From positions 1 to 64,000 of the forward strand of contig JAETQD010000012.1 of the NCBI GenBank assembly GCA_021770825.1: a stretch of 64,000 nt of DNA, in the 5' to 3' direction. Within the stretch, counting starts at the first letter, position 1; each line of letters starts with the position of its first letter. The notes under the pieces were generated by a model, which was not told the origin of the DNA, searched no databases, and saw nothing but the letters and a program-made list of their open reading frames with translations. Both the position numbers and the translations under genes were made by a program. Origin of the DNA: Clostridium sp. Its GTDB lineage: Bacteria; Bacillota; Clostridia; Lachnospirales; Lachnospiraceae. Of the stretch, positions 23,656 through 32,163 are shown piece by piece.

Positions 23656-25248
23656 ATGAAGCAAATGAGAAGGTATGCAGGTCCCGGGGCAATGATGTTT
23701 CTTTTGGCGGTTCTCGGGGGCTGGCATTTCGTGGATACAAGGACCGGAGCTACGGCTGCGGGGGATTTGTGGCTCTGCACCATATATGGCTGGATGTTTT
23801 TTTTCGCCATGGTGTTTCTTCTGGTTCTGGCAGCAGGACTTTTCTGGAAAAAATGGCCCCCGGAGCTTGGTGGGGCGTTGGCTGTCCTTGTGCTTGGCAG
23901 CATGTATCTGATTGCCCTGCCGCCTCTTTCTGCGCCGGATGAGATTTCCCATTTTGCCAGTGCATACGGGATCTCCAATGTGCTCATGGGGGAACCGTCC
24001 GTGGACGAAAAAGGATACGTGCGGATGCGGCTGGAAGATGAATTTCTCCAGAATGTGAACGGCGCTTCGGGAACGGAGGAGCGGATTTCCCTGGGGCGGA
24101 CCCTGACAGAGGAGACCTGGAAGGAGATCGGAGCACATGCAGCCGGCACTTTCGTTTCCAGGGACAGAAAAGAGATGGTTTCCTCGGTATTAAAGCCGGT
24201 AAAGACAACCCCGGTTTCCTATCTGCCGCAGGCTCTGGGAATCACGTTGGCAAGACTTCTCGGAGTCAACTGTGTGATTCTTGCGTTTCTGGGACGTTTT
24301 TTTAATCTTTTGTTTTTTACAGGGATGGTTTATGGTGCCATGAAGGTGCTGCCCTTTGGGAAAATGGTGGTCTGCGGAGTTTCAATCCTGCCCATGTCCC
24401 TTCATCTTGCAGCTTCGTATTCCTATGATGCCTTTATCATGGGAATGTGTTTCTTTTTTGGAAGTTACTGCCTGTACCTGGCCTTTGCAAAGCCAGCAGT
24501 GCAGAAGCGGGATATTGCGGTGCTGGCCTTGCTGGCGGCTGCCTTTGGGCCCTGTAAAATGGTGTATGCGGTGATGCTGGGATTTGCGTTTTTCATTCCG
24601 GTAAAAAAGTTTGGCGGATGGAAAGGCTGGGGAATTTCGGCAGCCGTTGTGGCGGCAGCGTTTCTGGCTGCCATGGTCCTGGTGAACCGCACAACGATTT
24701 CTGATTATGCCGTCGGCGCCGACAATTATGTGTCCTGGGCCGGGGAAGAGGGATTCAGCATTCCCTACATCCTTCATAATCCCCAGGTGTATGTGCGGAT
24801 GATATATGAAACCCTGATTCACCAGGGGGATGAATGGACCCTTTCCATGCTGGGAGAGAGCCTTGGAAATCTGGACCCGGTGCTGTCCGTTCCGTTTTTT
24901 GTATTGGCTTTTATGGCCGCCTGTCTGGTGCTTTTGGGAATCAGGCGGGCCGCGGAGGCTCTGTACCTGTCAGGATGGCAGAAGGCGTGGATGATATTCC
25001 TTGCGGTTTCCTGTCTGGGTGGCCTCATGACAGCCATGATGGTGGGATGGACCCCCTTAAGCTCCAGGGTGATTGAAGGAGTACAGGGGCGGTATCTGCT
25101 CCCCGTGCTGCCCTTTGTGGTCATGACCATGAAAAATGATCGGGTGGTCCGGACTGCGGGCAGCGATGAAAAGCTGTTTTTTTATATGTGTGCACTGGAC
25201 TGCTATGCAGTTTTACGGTTATTTAGTATTGTAAGTATGCGGTTGTAG
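23656..25248 (+). CDS. DUF2142 multi-pass membrane protein (GT-C-like)
   Basis: This 530-residue protein has about 11-12 transmembrane helices and the DUF2142 marker LPPLSAPDEISHFASAYG after the second helix, with the acidic pair in an external loop as in GT-C enzymes. It is likely to transfer a sugar from a polyprenyl-phosphate donor on the outer membrane face, using the lipid-linked sugar made by the DPM1-like enzyme. A large external loop follows the second helix. It starts 3 bases after the DUF2304 gene. The promoter at 25229-25257 begins within its last codons. Confidence 0.85.
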   Translation: MKQMRRYAGPGAMMFLLAVLGGWHFVDTRTGATAAGDLWLCTIYGWMFFFAMVFLLVLAAGLFWKKWPPELGGALAVLVLGSMYLIALPPLSAPDEISHFASAYGISNVLMGEPSVDEKGYVRMRLEDEFLQNVNGASGTEERISLGRTLTEETWKEIGAHAAGTFVSRDRKEMVSSVLKPVKTTPVSYLPQALGITLARLLGVNCVILAFLGRFFNLLFFTGMVYGAMKVLPFGKMVVCGVSILPMSLHLAASYSYDAFIMGMCFFFGSYCLYLAFAKPAVQKRDIAVLALLAAAFGPCKMVYAVMLGFAFFIPVKKFGGWKGWGISAAVVAAAFLAAMVLVNRTTISDYAVGADNYVSWAGEEGFSIPYILHNPQVYVRMIYETLIHQGDEWTLSMLGESLGNLDPVLSVPFFVLAFMAACLVLLGIRRAAEALYLSGWQKAWMIFLAVSCLGGLMTAMMVGWTPLSSRVIEGVQGRYLLPVLPFVVMTMKNDRVVRTAGSDEKLFFYMCALDCYAVLRLFSIVSMRL

Positions 25249-25257
25249 TGGTATTAT
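25229..25257 (+). promoter_or_regulatory. Internal promoter before rfbC
   Basis: TTGTAA (25229-25234), 17-base spacer, TATTAT (25252-25257), overlapping the DUF2142 stop. It could express rfbC and the ABC exporter separately from the early glycan genes. Confidence 0.6.
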
Positions 25258-25293
25258 GTAGGACAGGCAAATTTTAGAAGCGAGGTAAGAAAA

Positions 25294-25869
25294 ATGGGTA
25301 AAATTAAAGTAACTCCCTGTGAAGTGGAAGGAAAAGTAATTGAAGGACTTTACGTGATTGAGCCGACTGTGTTTAAGGATGAGCGCGGATATTTCATGGA
25401 AACATATAATCAGAATGATTTTAAGGAAGCCGGCCTTAACATGGTATTTGTACAGGACAACCAGTCCATGTCTGTCAAAGGCGTGCTCCGCGGACTGCAT
25501 TTCCAGAAGCAGTTCCCCCAGGGAAAGCTGGTGCGGGCTGTGCGCGGTACGGTGTTTGATGTGGCCGTGGATTTGCGGACCAGCTCTGAGACCTATGGAA
25601 AGTGGTTCGGCGTGGAACTTTCTGCTGAGAACAAGAAGCAGTTTTACATCCCCGAGGGCTTTGCCCATGGCTTTTTAGTGATGTCCGATGAGGCGGAGTT
25701 TGCTTATAAGTGTACGGACTTCTACCATCCCGGCGATGAGGGCGGCCTGTTATGGAGCGATGAAACCATCGGCGTAAAATGGCCCATCGAAGAGGGAATG
25801 GAACTGATTATTTCCGAGAAGGACAAGAAGTGGGGCGGCTTCGGCGAAACTTTCAAGTTTGAACGGTAA
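25294..25869 (+). CDS. rfbC: dTDP-4-dehydrorhamnose 3,5-epimerase
   Basis: This 191-residue cupin enzyme epimerises dTDP-4-keto-6-deoxyglucose on the way to dTDP-rhamnose. Features seen: DERGYFMETYNQNDF, VFVQDNQSMSVKGVLRGLHFQ with the catalytic His, VFDVAVDLRTSSETYGKW, and FYIPEGFAHGFLV. Length is typical (180-190). It has its own probable promoter and a GCGAGG site. The other rhamnose genes (rfbA, rfbB, rfbD) are absent from the window and must lie elsewhere if rhamnose is made. Confidence 0.95.
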   Translation: MGKIKVTPCEVEGKVIEGLYVIEPTVFKDERGYFMETYNQNDFKEAGLNMVFVQDNQSMSVKGVLRGLHFQKQFPQGKLVRAVRGTVFDVAVDLRTSSETYGKWFGVELSAENKKQFYIPEGFAHGFLVMSDEAEFAYKCTDFYHPGDEGGLLWSDETIGVKWPIEEGMELIISEKDKKWGGFGETFKFER

Positions 25870-25889
25870 GAGAGAGGTTTGATAACAGC

Positions 25890-26708
25890 GTGAATTATAT
25901 TAGTTCTCTTTTGAAGGAATTGGTGGCGAAGCGGCGGCTTGTGTGGGACCTTTCCAAGGCAGATTTTAAAAAGCGGTTCGTGGGCTCTTACTTTGGAATT
26001 GTCTGGATGTTCGTCCAGCCCATTGTGACCGTGCTCATCTACTGGATGATTTTTGGCCCCATCGGTTTTAAAAGTGCACCTCCGGTCCCCAATGCTTCTT
26101 ATATTGAATGGCTGATTCCCGGCATTGCGCCCTGGTTTTTCTTTTCCGAGGCCATGAACACGGGAACCGGGTGTCTGCAGGAGTACAATTATCTGGTGAA
26201 AAAAGTGGTATTCCGGGTGGAAATACTTCCGATCATTAAACTGATTTCCAGCCTGTTTGTCCATGCATTTTTTGTGCTGATCATGTTTGCGGTGTTTCTC
26301 ATCGGCGGCAGCAGGCCCATGGCCACCTGGATCCAGATTCTTTACTATTCCTTTGCGGCATCCATGTATGCACTGGCTCTCACCTATCTGACCAGTGCCA
26401 TTCAGGTGTTTTTTAAGGACATGGCCCAGATTGTCAGCATCTGCCTGCAGTTTGGCATGTGGCTGACTCCGATCATGTACAGCGAGCAGTTATTTTTAGA
26501 CAAGGGCATCACCATTGCGTCTACGATTCTTAAGCTGAATCCGTTTTACTATATTGCAGCCGGATACCGGGACAGTATGCTGACGGGAAACTGGTTTTTT
26601 GAGCGGCCCACGCTGACCGTCTATTTCTGGGCCGTGACCATTGGAATGATGCTTGTGGGGCTCAAGGTGTTTAAGCGGCTGCGCCCGCATTTTTCCGATG
26701 TTCTGTAA
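25890..26708 (+). CDS. ABC-2 type polysaccharide export permease (Wzm/TagG-like, GTG start)
   Basis: This 272-residue membrane protein has six helices and the ABC-2 layout: SKADFKKRFVGSYFGIVWMFVQPIVTVLIYWMIF, then PGIAPWFFFSEAMNTGTGCLQEYNYLVKKVVFRVEILP, and LNPFYYIAAGYRDSML near the end. With the ATPase encoded next it exports a complete lipid-linked polysaccharide across the membrane. The start is GTG at 25890, preceded by AGAGAGG. It is 20 bases after rfbC and 20 bases before the ATPase gene. Confidence 0.93.
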   Translation: MNYISSLLKELVAKRRLVWDLSKADFKKRFVGSYFGIVWMFVQPIVTVLIYWMIFGPIGFKSAPPVPNASYIEWLIPGIAPWFFFSEAMNTGTGCLQEYNYLVKKVVFRVEILPIIKLISSLFVHAFFVLIMFAVFLIGGSRPMATWIQILYYSFAASMYALALTYLTSAIQVFFKDMAQIVSICLQFGMWLTPIMYSEQLFLDKGITIASTILKLNPFYYIAAGYRDSMLTGNWFFERPTLTVYFWAVTIGMMLVGLKVFKRLRPHFSDVL

Positions 26709-26728
26709 CGGCGAGGTAGGAGGAATTC

Positions 26729-28063
26729 ATGTCCCAGAATGCGATTGAAGTAAAAGACGTAACAAAAATATACCGGCTGTATGACAAACCCATCGACAGG
26801 CTGAAGGAATCCCTGAGTGTGACCCATAAAAGCTATCACAAGGATTTCTATGCCTTAAACGGGCTGTCCTTTTCGGTGGAAAAGGGACAGACTGTGGGAA
26901 TCATCGGTACCAACGGTTCGGGAAAATCCACCATTTTAAAGATCATCACCGGAGTGCTGACGCCGACAACGGGAACTGTCAGCGTGGATGGGAAGATCTC
27001 AGCCCTTCTGGAGCTGGGAGCCGGATTTAACATGGACTACACCGGAATTGAAAATATCTACATGAACGGCACCATGATGGGGTATACGAAGAAGGAGATG
27101 GATGCAAAGCTTCAGGAAATTCTGGAGTTTGCAGACATCGGGGATTTCGTTTACCAGCCGGTGAAGACCTACTCCAGCGGTATGTTTGTGCGGCTGGCCT
27201 TTGCCCTGGCCATTAACGTGGAACCGGAAATTCTCATTGTGGATGAAGCTCTTTCCGTGGGCGATGTGTTTTTCCAGGCCAAGTGCTACCGCCGCATGGA
27301 GGAGATCAGAAAGAGCGGCACTACGATTCTCATGGTAACCCACGATATGGGCAGTATTATCAAGTACTGCGACAAGGTAGTGCTTTTAAATAAGGGAGAG
27401 TTCATCGCCGAGGGCGAGCCGGGCCACATGGTGGATTTGTATAAAAAGATCCTGGCAAACCAGATGGATTCTTTAAAGGAAGAGCTGGAGAATGATTATT
27501 CCGGCGGCATGGGAAAAACGGACGGGAAGGAAAGCGAAAGCCCGGCCCGGACGGAACATGCGGGCGGGGAGCAGACGGGCCTCATGAAGGAGAAAATCAC
27601 CATCAATGCCAACCGCACCGAGTACGGGGACGGCAGGGCGGAGATTTTCGATCTGGGCCTCTTTGATGCCAGGGGAAATCTCACAAACCTGCTTCTTAAG
27701 GGGGAGATGTTCACCATCAAAGAACGGATCCGGTTCCATGCACCGCTTCAGTGTCCGATTTTTACCTATACAATAAAGGATAAAAAGGGAACGGACCTTT
27801 CGGGAACCAACACCATGTACGAGGGAGCCGATATTAAGCAGGTGAACGCCGGGGATGTGTATGATGTGTCCTTTACCCAGAAAATGACCTTACAGGGCGG
27901 AGAGTATCTTCTTTCCATGAGCTGTACGGGCTTTGAGGGAGAGGAGCACGTGGTATACCACCGGCTGTATGATGTGGCAAACATTACGGTTATCTCCAAT
28001 AAAAACACCGTCGGCGTCTATGATATGGAATCGGTGGTGGAGACCAAGCTTACAAGGGCCTAG
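26729..28063 (+). CDS. ABC polysaccharide export ATPase with C-terminal cargo-binding domain (Wzt-like)
   Basis: This 444-residue protein has a nucleotide-binding domain at about 1-245: Walker A GTNGSGKST, signature YSSGMFVRLAFALA, Walker B ILIVDEAL and switch His in VTHDMGS. A charged linker of about 40 residues (KTDGKESESPARTEHAGG) follows, then a beta-rich Wzt C-terminal domain from about 290 to 444. In E. coli O8/O9a, Wzt C-terminal domains recognise the modified non-reducing end of the finished polymer. Their presence predicts a terminally modified chain, in line with the methyltransferase and kinase-like genes that follow. Confidence 0.93.
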   Translation: MSQNAIEVKDVTKIYRLYDKPIDRLKESLSVTHKSYHKDFYALNGLSFSVEKGQTVGIIGTNGSGKSTILKIITGVLTPTTGTVSVDGKISALLELGAGFNMDYTGIENIYMNGTMMGYTKKEMDAKLQEILEFADIGDFVYQPVKTYSSGMFVRLAFALAINVEPEILIVDEALSVGDVFFQAKCYRRMEEIRKSGTTILMVTHDMGSIIKYCDKVVLLNKGEFIAEGEPGHMVDLYKKILANQMDSLKEELENDYSGGMGKTDGKESESPARTEHAGGEQTGLMKEKITINANRTEYGDGRAEIFDLGLFDARGNLTNLLLKGEMFTIKERIRFHAPLQCPIFTYTIKDKKGTDLSGTNTMYEGADIKQVNAGDVYDVSFTQKMTLQGGEYLLSMSCTGFEGEEHVVYHRLYDVANITVISNKNTVGVYDMESVVETKLTRA

Positions 28064-28075
28064 GAGACGGAGAAT

Positions 28076-28939
28076 ATGAAGGATTTTAGTTACGAAATTC
28101 TGGATTTACTGGAAAAGTATAAAAATGATACAGAGGCGGCACTGGAGGGGGAGACATGCCCGCAGTGCCTCTATGCATTTTCGCCGCTCAGGGAAAATCT
28201 CTTTGAGTGGGTGGAGTTTGAGCCGGATGCCAGGGTGCTCCAGATTGGTTCCGACTATGGTTCCTACACAGGAGTGCTGGCAGAGCGGGCCGGGGAAGTG
28301 GTGGTTTTGGATTCCAGGGATGAAAACCTGGAAGTGAACCGTCTGCGCCACCAGAGCCGGGGAAATGTGTTCTATGTCCGTAAGGAGGACAAAAAGGGAT
28401 ACGCCGGGGAAACGCCTGGATTCAGGGAGTATAAACCGGCAGAAAATGCCGCCAAAACGGCAGAGCAGAGGATGGCGAGTCCCTTTGATTATGTGGTGCT
28501 GGGGGGATTCCTTTCAGACTGCAAAAAGGAAGAGGCCGCAGGAATTCTAAAAGAAGCCGCAGGATTCTTAAAACCGGGCGGAAAGCTTTTGGCAGCGGCG
28601 GAAAATGAGGCCGGCGTCCGTTACTGGATGGGAGCCGAGCAGTTTGGAACCTCGTTTCTGGAGGTGGAGTTTCGGGGACTTTTCGAGGAGCTGGTGAAGG
28701 AGAACGGCGGAAGCTTTCTTTTGTACTATCCGGTTCCGGATTACCGCTATCCGGTGACTGTTTATTCAGATGCCTATCTTCCGCAGACAGGGGATGTGAC
28801 CAATATTTCCGCTAGGCTTGACGGACCGGGCTTCTGGTTTGGAAACGAGGAGGAAGCCATGGCAAAGGCGTGCCAGAACGGGACCTTTACGAAATTTGCC
28901 AATTCATTTCTTGGCGTCTGGGAGAAGGGGAGCCTATGA
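28076..28939 (+). CDS. SAM methyltransferase-like protein of the glycan locus
   Basis: This 287-residue protein has a CPQCLYAFSPLRENLFEWVEF lead-in, SAM motif I ARVLQIGSDYGSYTGVLAE, the acidic motif II end VVVLDSRDEN, FDYVVLGGF as motif IV and LKPGGKLLAA. A C-terminal part (YWMGAEQFG...FTKFANSFLGVWEK) is specific to glycan-locus relatives. It may methylate the polymer end or a phosphate on it. Its stop overlaps the start of the 1039-residue kinase/glycosyltransferase fusion (ATGA). In WbdD of E. coli O9a a methyltransferase precedes a kinase and coiled coil in one chain; here the same order is split over two genes. Confidence 0.82.
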   Translation: MKDFSYEILDLLEKYKNDTEAALEGETCPQCLYAFSPLRENLFEWVEFEPDARVLQIGSDYGSYTGVLAERAGEVVVLDSRDENLEVNRLRHQSRGNVFYVRKEDKKGYAGETPGFREYKPAENAAKTAEQRMASPFDYVVLGGFLSDCKKEEAAGILKEAAGFLKPGGKLLAAAENEAGVRYWMGAEQFGTSFLEVEFRGLFEELVKENGGSFLLYYPVPDYRYPVTVYSDAYLPQTGDVTNISARLDGPGFWFGNEEEAMAKACQNGTFTKFANSFLGVWEKGSL

Positions 28940-31900
28940 GACAGATCACATTTGTAAAATATAACCGGACCAGGGCAGAAAAGTTCCAGTTGAAAACGGT
29001 CATCGTCCGTCAGGATGGAACGCTTTCCGTGGAGAAGACGGCTCTCACAGATGAGGGACGGGCCCATATTCTGTCCTTTGGCGAAAAATATGAGAAAATT
29101 AAAAATCTGAATCCGAAGATCTGCTTTGTGAAGCCGGAGTTCCTTTGCGGGGGAAAAACGGTGCGGTTTCCCTATTTGACAGGGAAGACCATCGGAGATG
29201 TGCTGGGAGAAGAAATCAGGATGGGCGAGGTGCCCTACGAGGCCTTGAAGGAGGCCATGGCCTTGGTGTTCCCGGAGGACTTTGGGGATGGGAAAGACCG
29301 CAGTGTCCGGGAGAACTTTGTTCCCGGCGAAGCGTTTTGTTCCGTATTCGGAGAGGTACCGCCCATGACAGACCGGGTGGTTTCCGTTTCCAACGTGGAC
29401 GGATTGTTTGAAAACCTGATGGTGTCCGACGGCGTTGTGTACGGCATTGACTACGAGTGGGTGTTTGATTTCCCGATTCCTGCAAAATTTCTCCACTTCA
29501 GAAATCTTCTGTATTTTTACCGCCGTTATGAACGGATTCTTACGGCCGGGCAGGAAGAAATTTTTGAGGCCTTTGGAATTGGAAAAGAGGAGCAGCAGGT
29601 GTTTTTCTCCATGGAAGAGCATTTCCAGTCCTATGTTCACGGAGAGGGCCATTTCCAGTACATGAAGCAGTACGAACAGCCTGCAAAAACCCTGGAATTT
29701 CTTCTGGACCGGGAGAGCGAGCTTTATAAGGTAAAGGAATGGTGCGAGGCCTTAAAGCAGGAGATTGCGGAAAAGGACGTGACCATCGTTAAGCAGCAGG
29801 AGGTACAGCGGCTCACCAACAACCATGTGGCGAATCTGGATGTGATCATTGCCGATCTCCGGAGGGAAAATGCGGAGATTGCAAAAACACTCCAGTATCT
29901 GGCAAAGCATGAGTCCATTGTGTGGAAAATTCTTAGAAAATGCCACCGGGCTGTGGAAAAAGTCATGCCCAAGGGGACGAGGAAGAGAAAAGTCCTCACA
30001 TACTTTAAAAATACCATGTTCCATCCTAAGAAATACGGAAAGCTTTATTTTTCCGCAGAGGGACGGAACCGGATCCGCGGCGATTTTAAGATCGGCGAGG
30101 GATATTTAGAGCACGGAAAGCTTCATTTTACAAGGTTTGAGAATCCGGCTGTATCCATTGTGATTCCTGTTTACAACCAGATTCATTATACTTACGCCTG
30201 CCTGTTATCCATTCTGGAACATACAACAGACGTGACCTATGAGGTAATCATTGCCGACGACGTGTCCACCGATGCCACTAAGGAGCTGGACCGGTATGTG
30301 GAAAATGTGGTGATCTGCCGCAATTCCACCAACCAGGGCTTTTTGAGAAACTGCAATAACGCAGCCAAAGCGGCCAGAGGCAAATATGTCATGTTTTTAA
30401 ACAATGACACCCAGGTAACGCCGGGATGGCTCTCATCCCTGGTGAACCTGATTGAATCGGACGCTTCCATCGGCATGGTGGGTTCCAAGCTGGTTTATCC
30501 TGACGGAAGACTTCAGGAAGCCGGAGGAATCATCTGGAGCGACGGCTCCGGGTGGAATTACGGGCGGTTGGACGATCCGGACAAGGCAGAATATAACTAC
30601 GTGAAGGACGTGGACTATATTTCCGGTGCGGCCATTCTTCTCTCTGTGGATTTATGGGAGCAGATCGGCGGTTTTGACGACAGGTTTGCGCCTGCCTACT
30701 GTGAGGATTCGGATTTGGCCTTCGAGGTGAGAAAGGCCGGGTACCGGGTGGTATACCAGCCCCTTTCCAAGGTCATTCACTTTGAAGGCGTTTCCAACGG
30801 AACCGATGTGAACGGCACGGGACTGAAACGGTATCAGGTGGAAAACAGCAGGAAGTTAAAGGAAAAATGGGCGGACGAGTTTAAAAAGCAGTGCGTCAAC
30901 ACGGGAAATCCCAACCCCTTCCGGGCAAGGGAACGGAGCCAGGGAAAACCGGTGATTCTTGTGGTGGACCATTATGTGCCTACCTTTGATAAAGATGCGG
31001 GCTCCAAGACCACATACCAGTACCTGAAAATGTTTATCAAAAAGGGATACGTGGTGAAATTCCTGGGAGATAACTTCCTCCATGAAGAGCCCTATTCCAC
31101 CGTGCTGCAGCAGATGGGAGTGGAAATCCTCTATGGACCGGAATACCAGTCCGGCATCTGGGACTGGATTATGAAAAATAAGGACGAGATTGATTTTGCT
31201 TATTTGAACCGGCCTCATATTGCAACGAAATACGTGGATTTCATCCGCCAGAATACCAATATTAAAATTATCTATTACGGACATGACCTGCACTTTTTGC
31301 GAGAGTACAGGGAGTACGAGCTGACTGGAGATATCCAGAAAAAGAGGGATTCCGATTACTGGAAGTCCATTGAGTTTTCCCTGATGGAAAAGGCGGCAGT
31401 GGCCTATTATCCGTCTTATGTGGAGGAAAATGCCATCCATGAGGTGAAGCCGGAGCTTAAGGTGAAGGCGATCACAGCCTATGTGTATGAAAAGTTCCTG
31501 GAAAATATTGATATGGACTTTTCAAAGAGGGAAGGACTCTTGTTTGTGGGAGGCTTCGCCCATCCGCCCAATGCGGACGCGGTGCTCTGGTTTGCAAAGG
31601 AGATTTTCCCGCTGATCCGGGAGAAAATCCAGGTTCCGTTTTACGTGGTGGGCTCCAAGGTGACTGAGGAGATCAAGGCTCTGGAGCAGCCGGGAAATGG
31701 AATCATTGTGAAGGGCTTTGTGACGGAAGAAGAGCTGGCTGCCCTGTACGCAGGCTGCCGCCTGGTGGTGGTGCCGCTGCGGTATGGTGCAGGAGTGAAG
31801 GGCAAGGTGGTCGAGGCCATCTACAATGGTTCGGTGATTGTGACCACCGCCATCGGCGCCGAGGGAATTCCCCAGGCAGAGCGTGTCATGAAGGTAGCCG

Positions 31901-32055
31901 ATGAGCCGGAAGTCTTTGCAGAGCAGGTGGTAAGCCTCTATGGAGACTTGAAAGCCTGCGGAGCCATGGCCATGGAGACGCAGAAATACATCAGAGATTA
32001 TTTCAGCGTGGATGCGGCCTGGGACGTGATCAAAGATGATTTTACGAAAGAGTAA
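28936..32055 (+). CDS. Giant fusion: kinase-like domain, coiled coil, GT2 and GT4 glycosyltransferases
   Basis: This protein has 1039 residues. Residues 1-255 resemble an aminoglycoside-phosphotransferase/LPS-kinase fold: the catalytic-loop-like Asp155-x4-Asn160 (NVDGLFENLM) and Asp172 in GIDYEW. Residues 255-325 form a coiled coil (ALKQEIAEKD, DLRRENAEIAK). Residues about 405-650 are a GT2 domain (SIVIPVYNQ, FLNNDTQ, CEDSDLAFEVRKAG). Residues about 670-1035 are a GT-B/GT4-like domain (LLFVGGFAHPPN, VPLRYGAGVKGKVVEA). It probably builds the polymer and caps it. ATG 28936 overlaps the methyltransferase stop; an earlier in-frame start is rejected. A terminator follows, so it closes the locus. 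The kinase assignment is by motif order only. Confidence 0.85.
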   Translation: MRQITFVKYNRTRAEKFQLKTVIVRQDGTLSVEKTALTDEGRAHILSFGEKYEKIKNLNPKICFVKPEFLCGGKTVRFPYLTGKTIGDVLGEEIRMGEVPYEALKEAMALVFPEDFGDGKDRSVRENFVPGEAFCSVFGEVPPMTDRVVSVSNVDGLFENLMVSDGVVYGIDYEWVFDFPIPAKFLHFRNLLYFYRRYERILTAGQEEIFEAFGIGKEEQQVFFSMEEHFQSYVHGEGHFQYMKQYEQPAKTLEFLLDRESELYKVKEWCEALKQEIAEKDVTIVKQQEVQRLTNNHVANLDVIIADLRRENAEIAKTLQYLAKHESIVWKILRKCHRAVEKVMPKGTRKRKVLTYFKNTMFHPKKYGKLYFSAEGRNRIRGDFKIGEGYLEHGKLHFTRFENPAVSIVIPVYNQIHYTYACLLSILEHTTDVTYEVIIADDVSTDATKELDRYVENVVICRNSTNQGFLRNCNNAAKAARGKYVMFLNNDTQVTPGWLSSLVNLIESDASIGMVGSKLVYPDGRLQEAGGIIWSDGSGWNYGRLDDPDKAEYNYVKDVDYISGAAILLSVDLWEQIGGFDDRFAPAYCEDSDLAFEVRKAGYRVVYQPLSKVIHFEGVSNGTDVNGTGLKRYQVENSRKLKEKWADEFKKQCVNTGNPNPFRARERSQGKPVILVVDHYVPTFDKDAGSKTTYQYLKMFIKKGYVVKFLGDNFLHEEPYSTVLQQMGVEILYGPEYQSGIWDWIMKNKDEIDFAYLNRPHIATKYVDFIRQNTNIKIIYYGHDLHFLREYREYELTGDIQKKRDSDYWKSIEFSLMEKAAVAYYPSYVEENAIHEVKPELKVKAITAYVYEKFLENIDMDFSKREGLLFVGGFAHPPNADAVLWFAKEIFPLIREKIQVPFYVVGSKVTEEIKALEQPGNGIIVKGFVTEEELAALYAGCRLVVVPLRYGAGVKGKVVEAIYNGSVIVTTAIGAEGIPQAERVMKVADEPEVFAEQVVSLYGDLKACGAMAMETQKYIRDYFSVDAAWDVIKDDFTKE

Positions 32056-32065
32056 GGCTTGAAGG

Positions 32066-32109
32066 AAAAGCAGACCTGCCTGGGAACAGACCGGGGCAGG
32101 CCTGCTTTT
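32066..32109 (+). terminator. Terminator of the surface-glycan locus
   Basis: AAAAGCAG-A-CCTGCC (32066-32080) pairs with GGCAGG-C-CTGCTTTT (32095-32109) around a 14-base loop; the U-run is the end of the stem. It lies 10 bases after the giant fusion gene. Confidence 0.78.
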
Positions 32110-32163
32110 GTGATGCATGGACGCTGGCGTCAGCGTATGCCAGGTTACGAAAGGAAGAACAGG

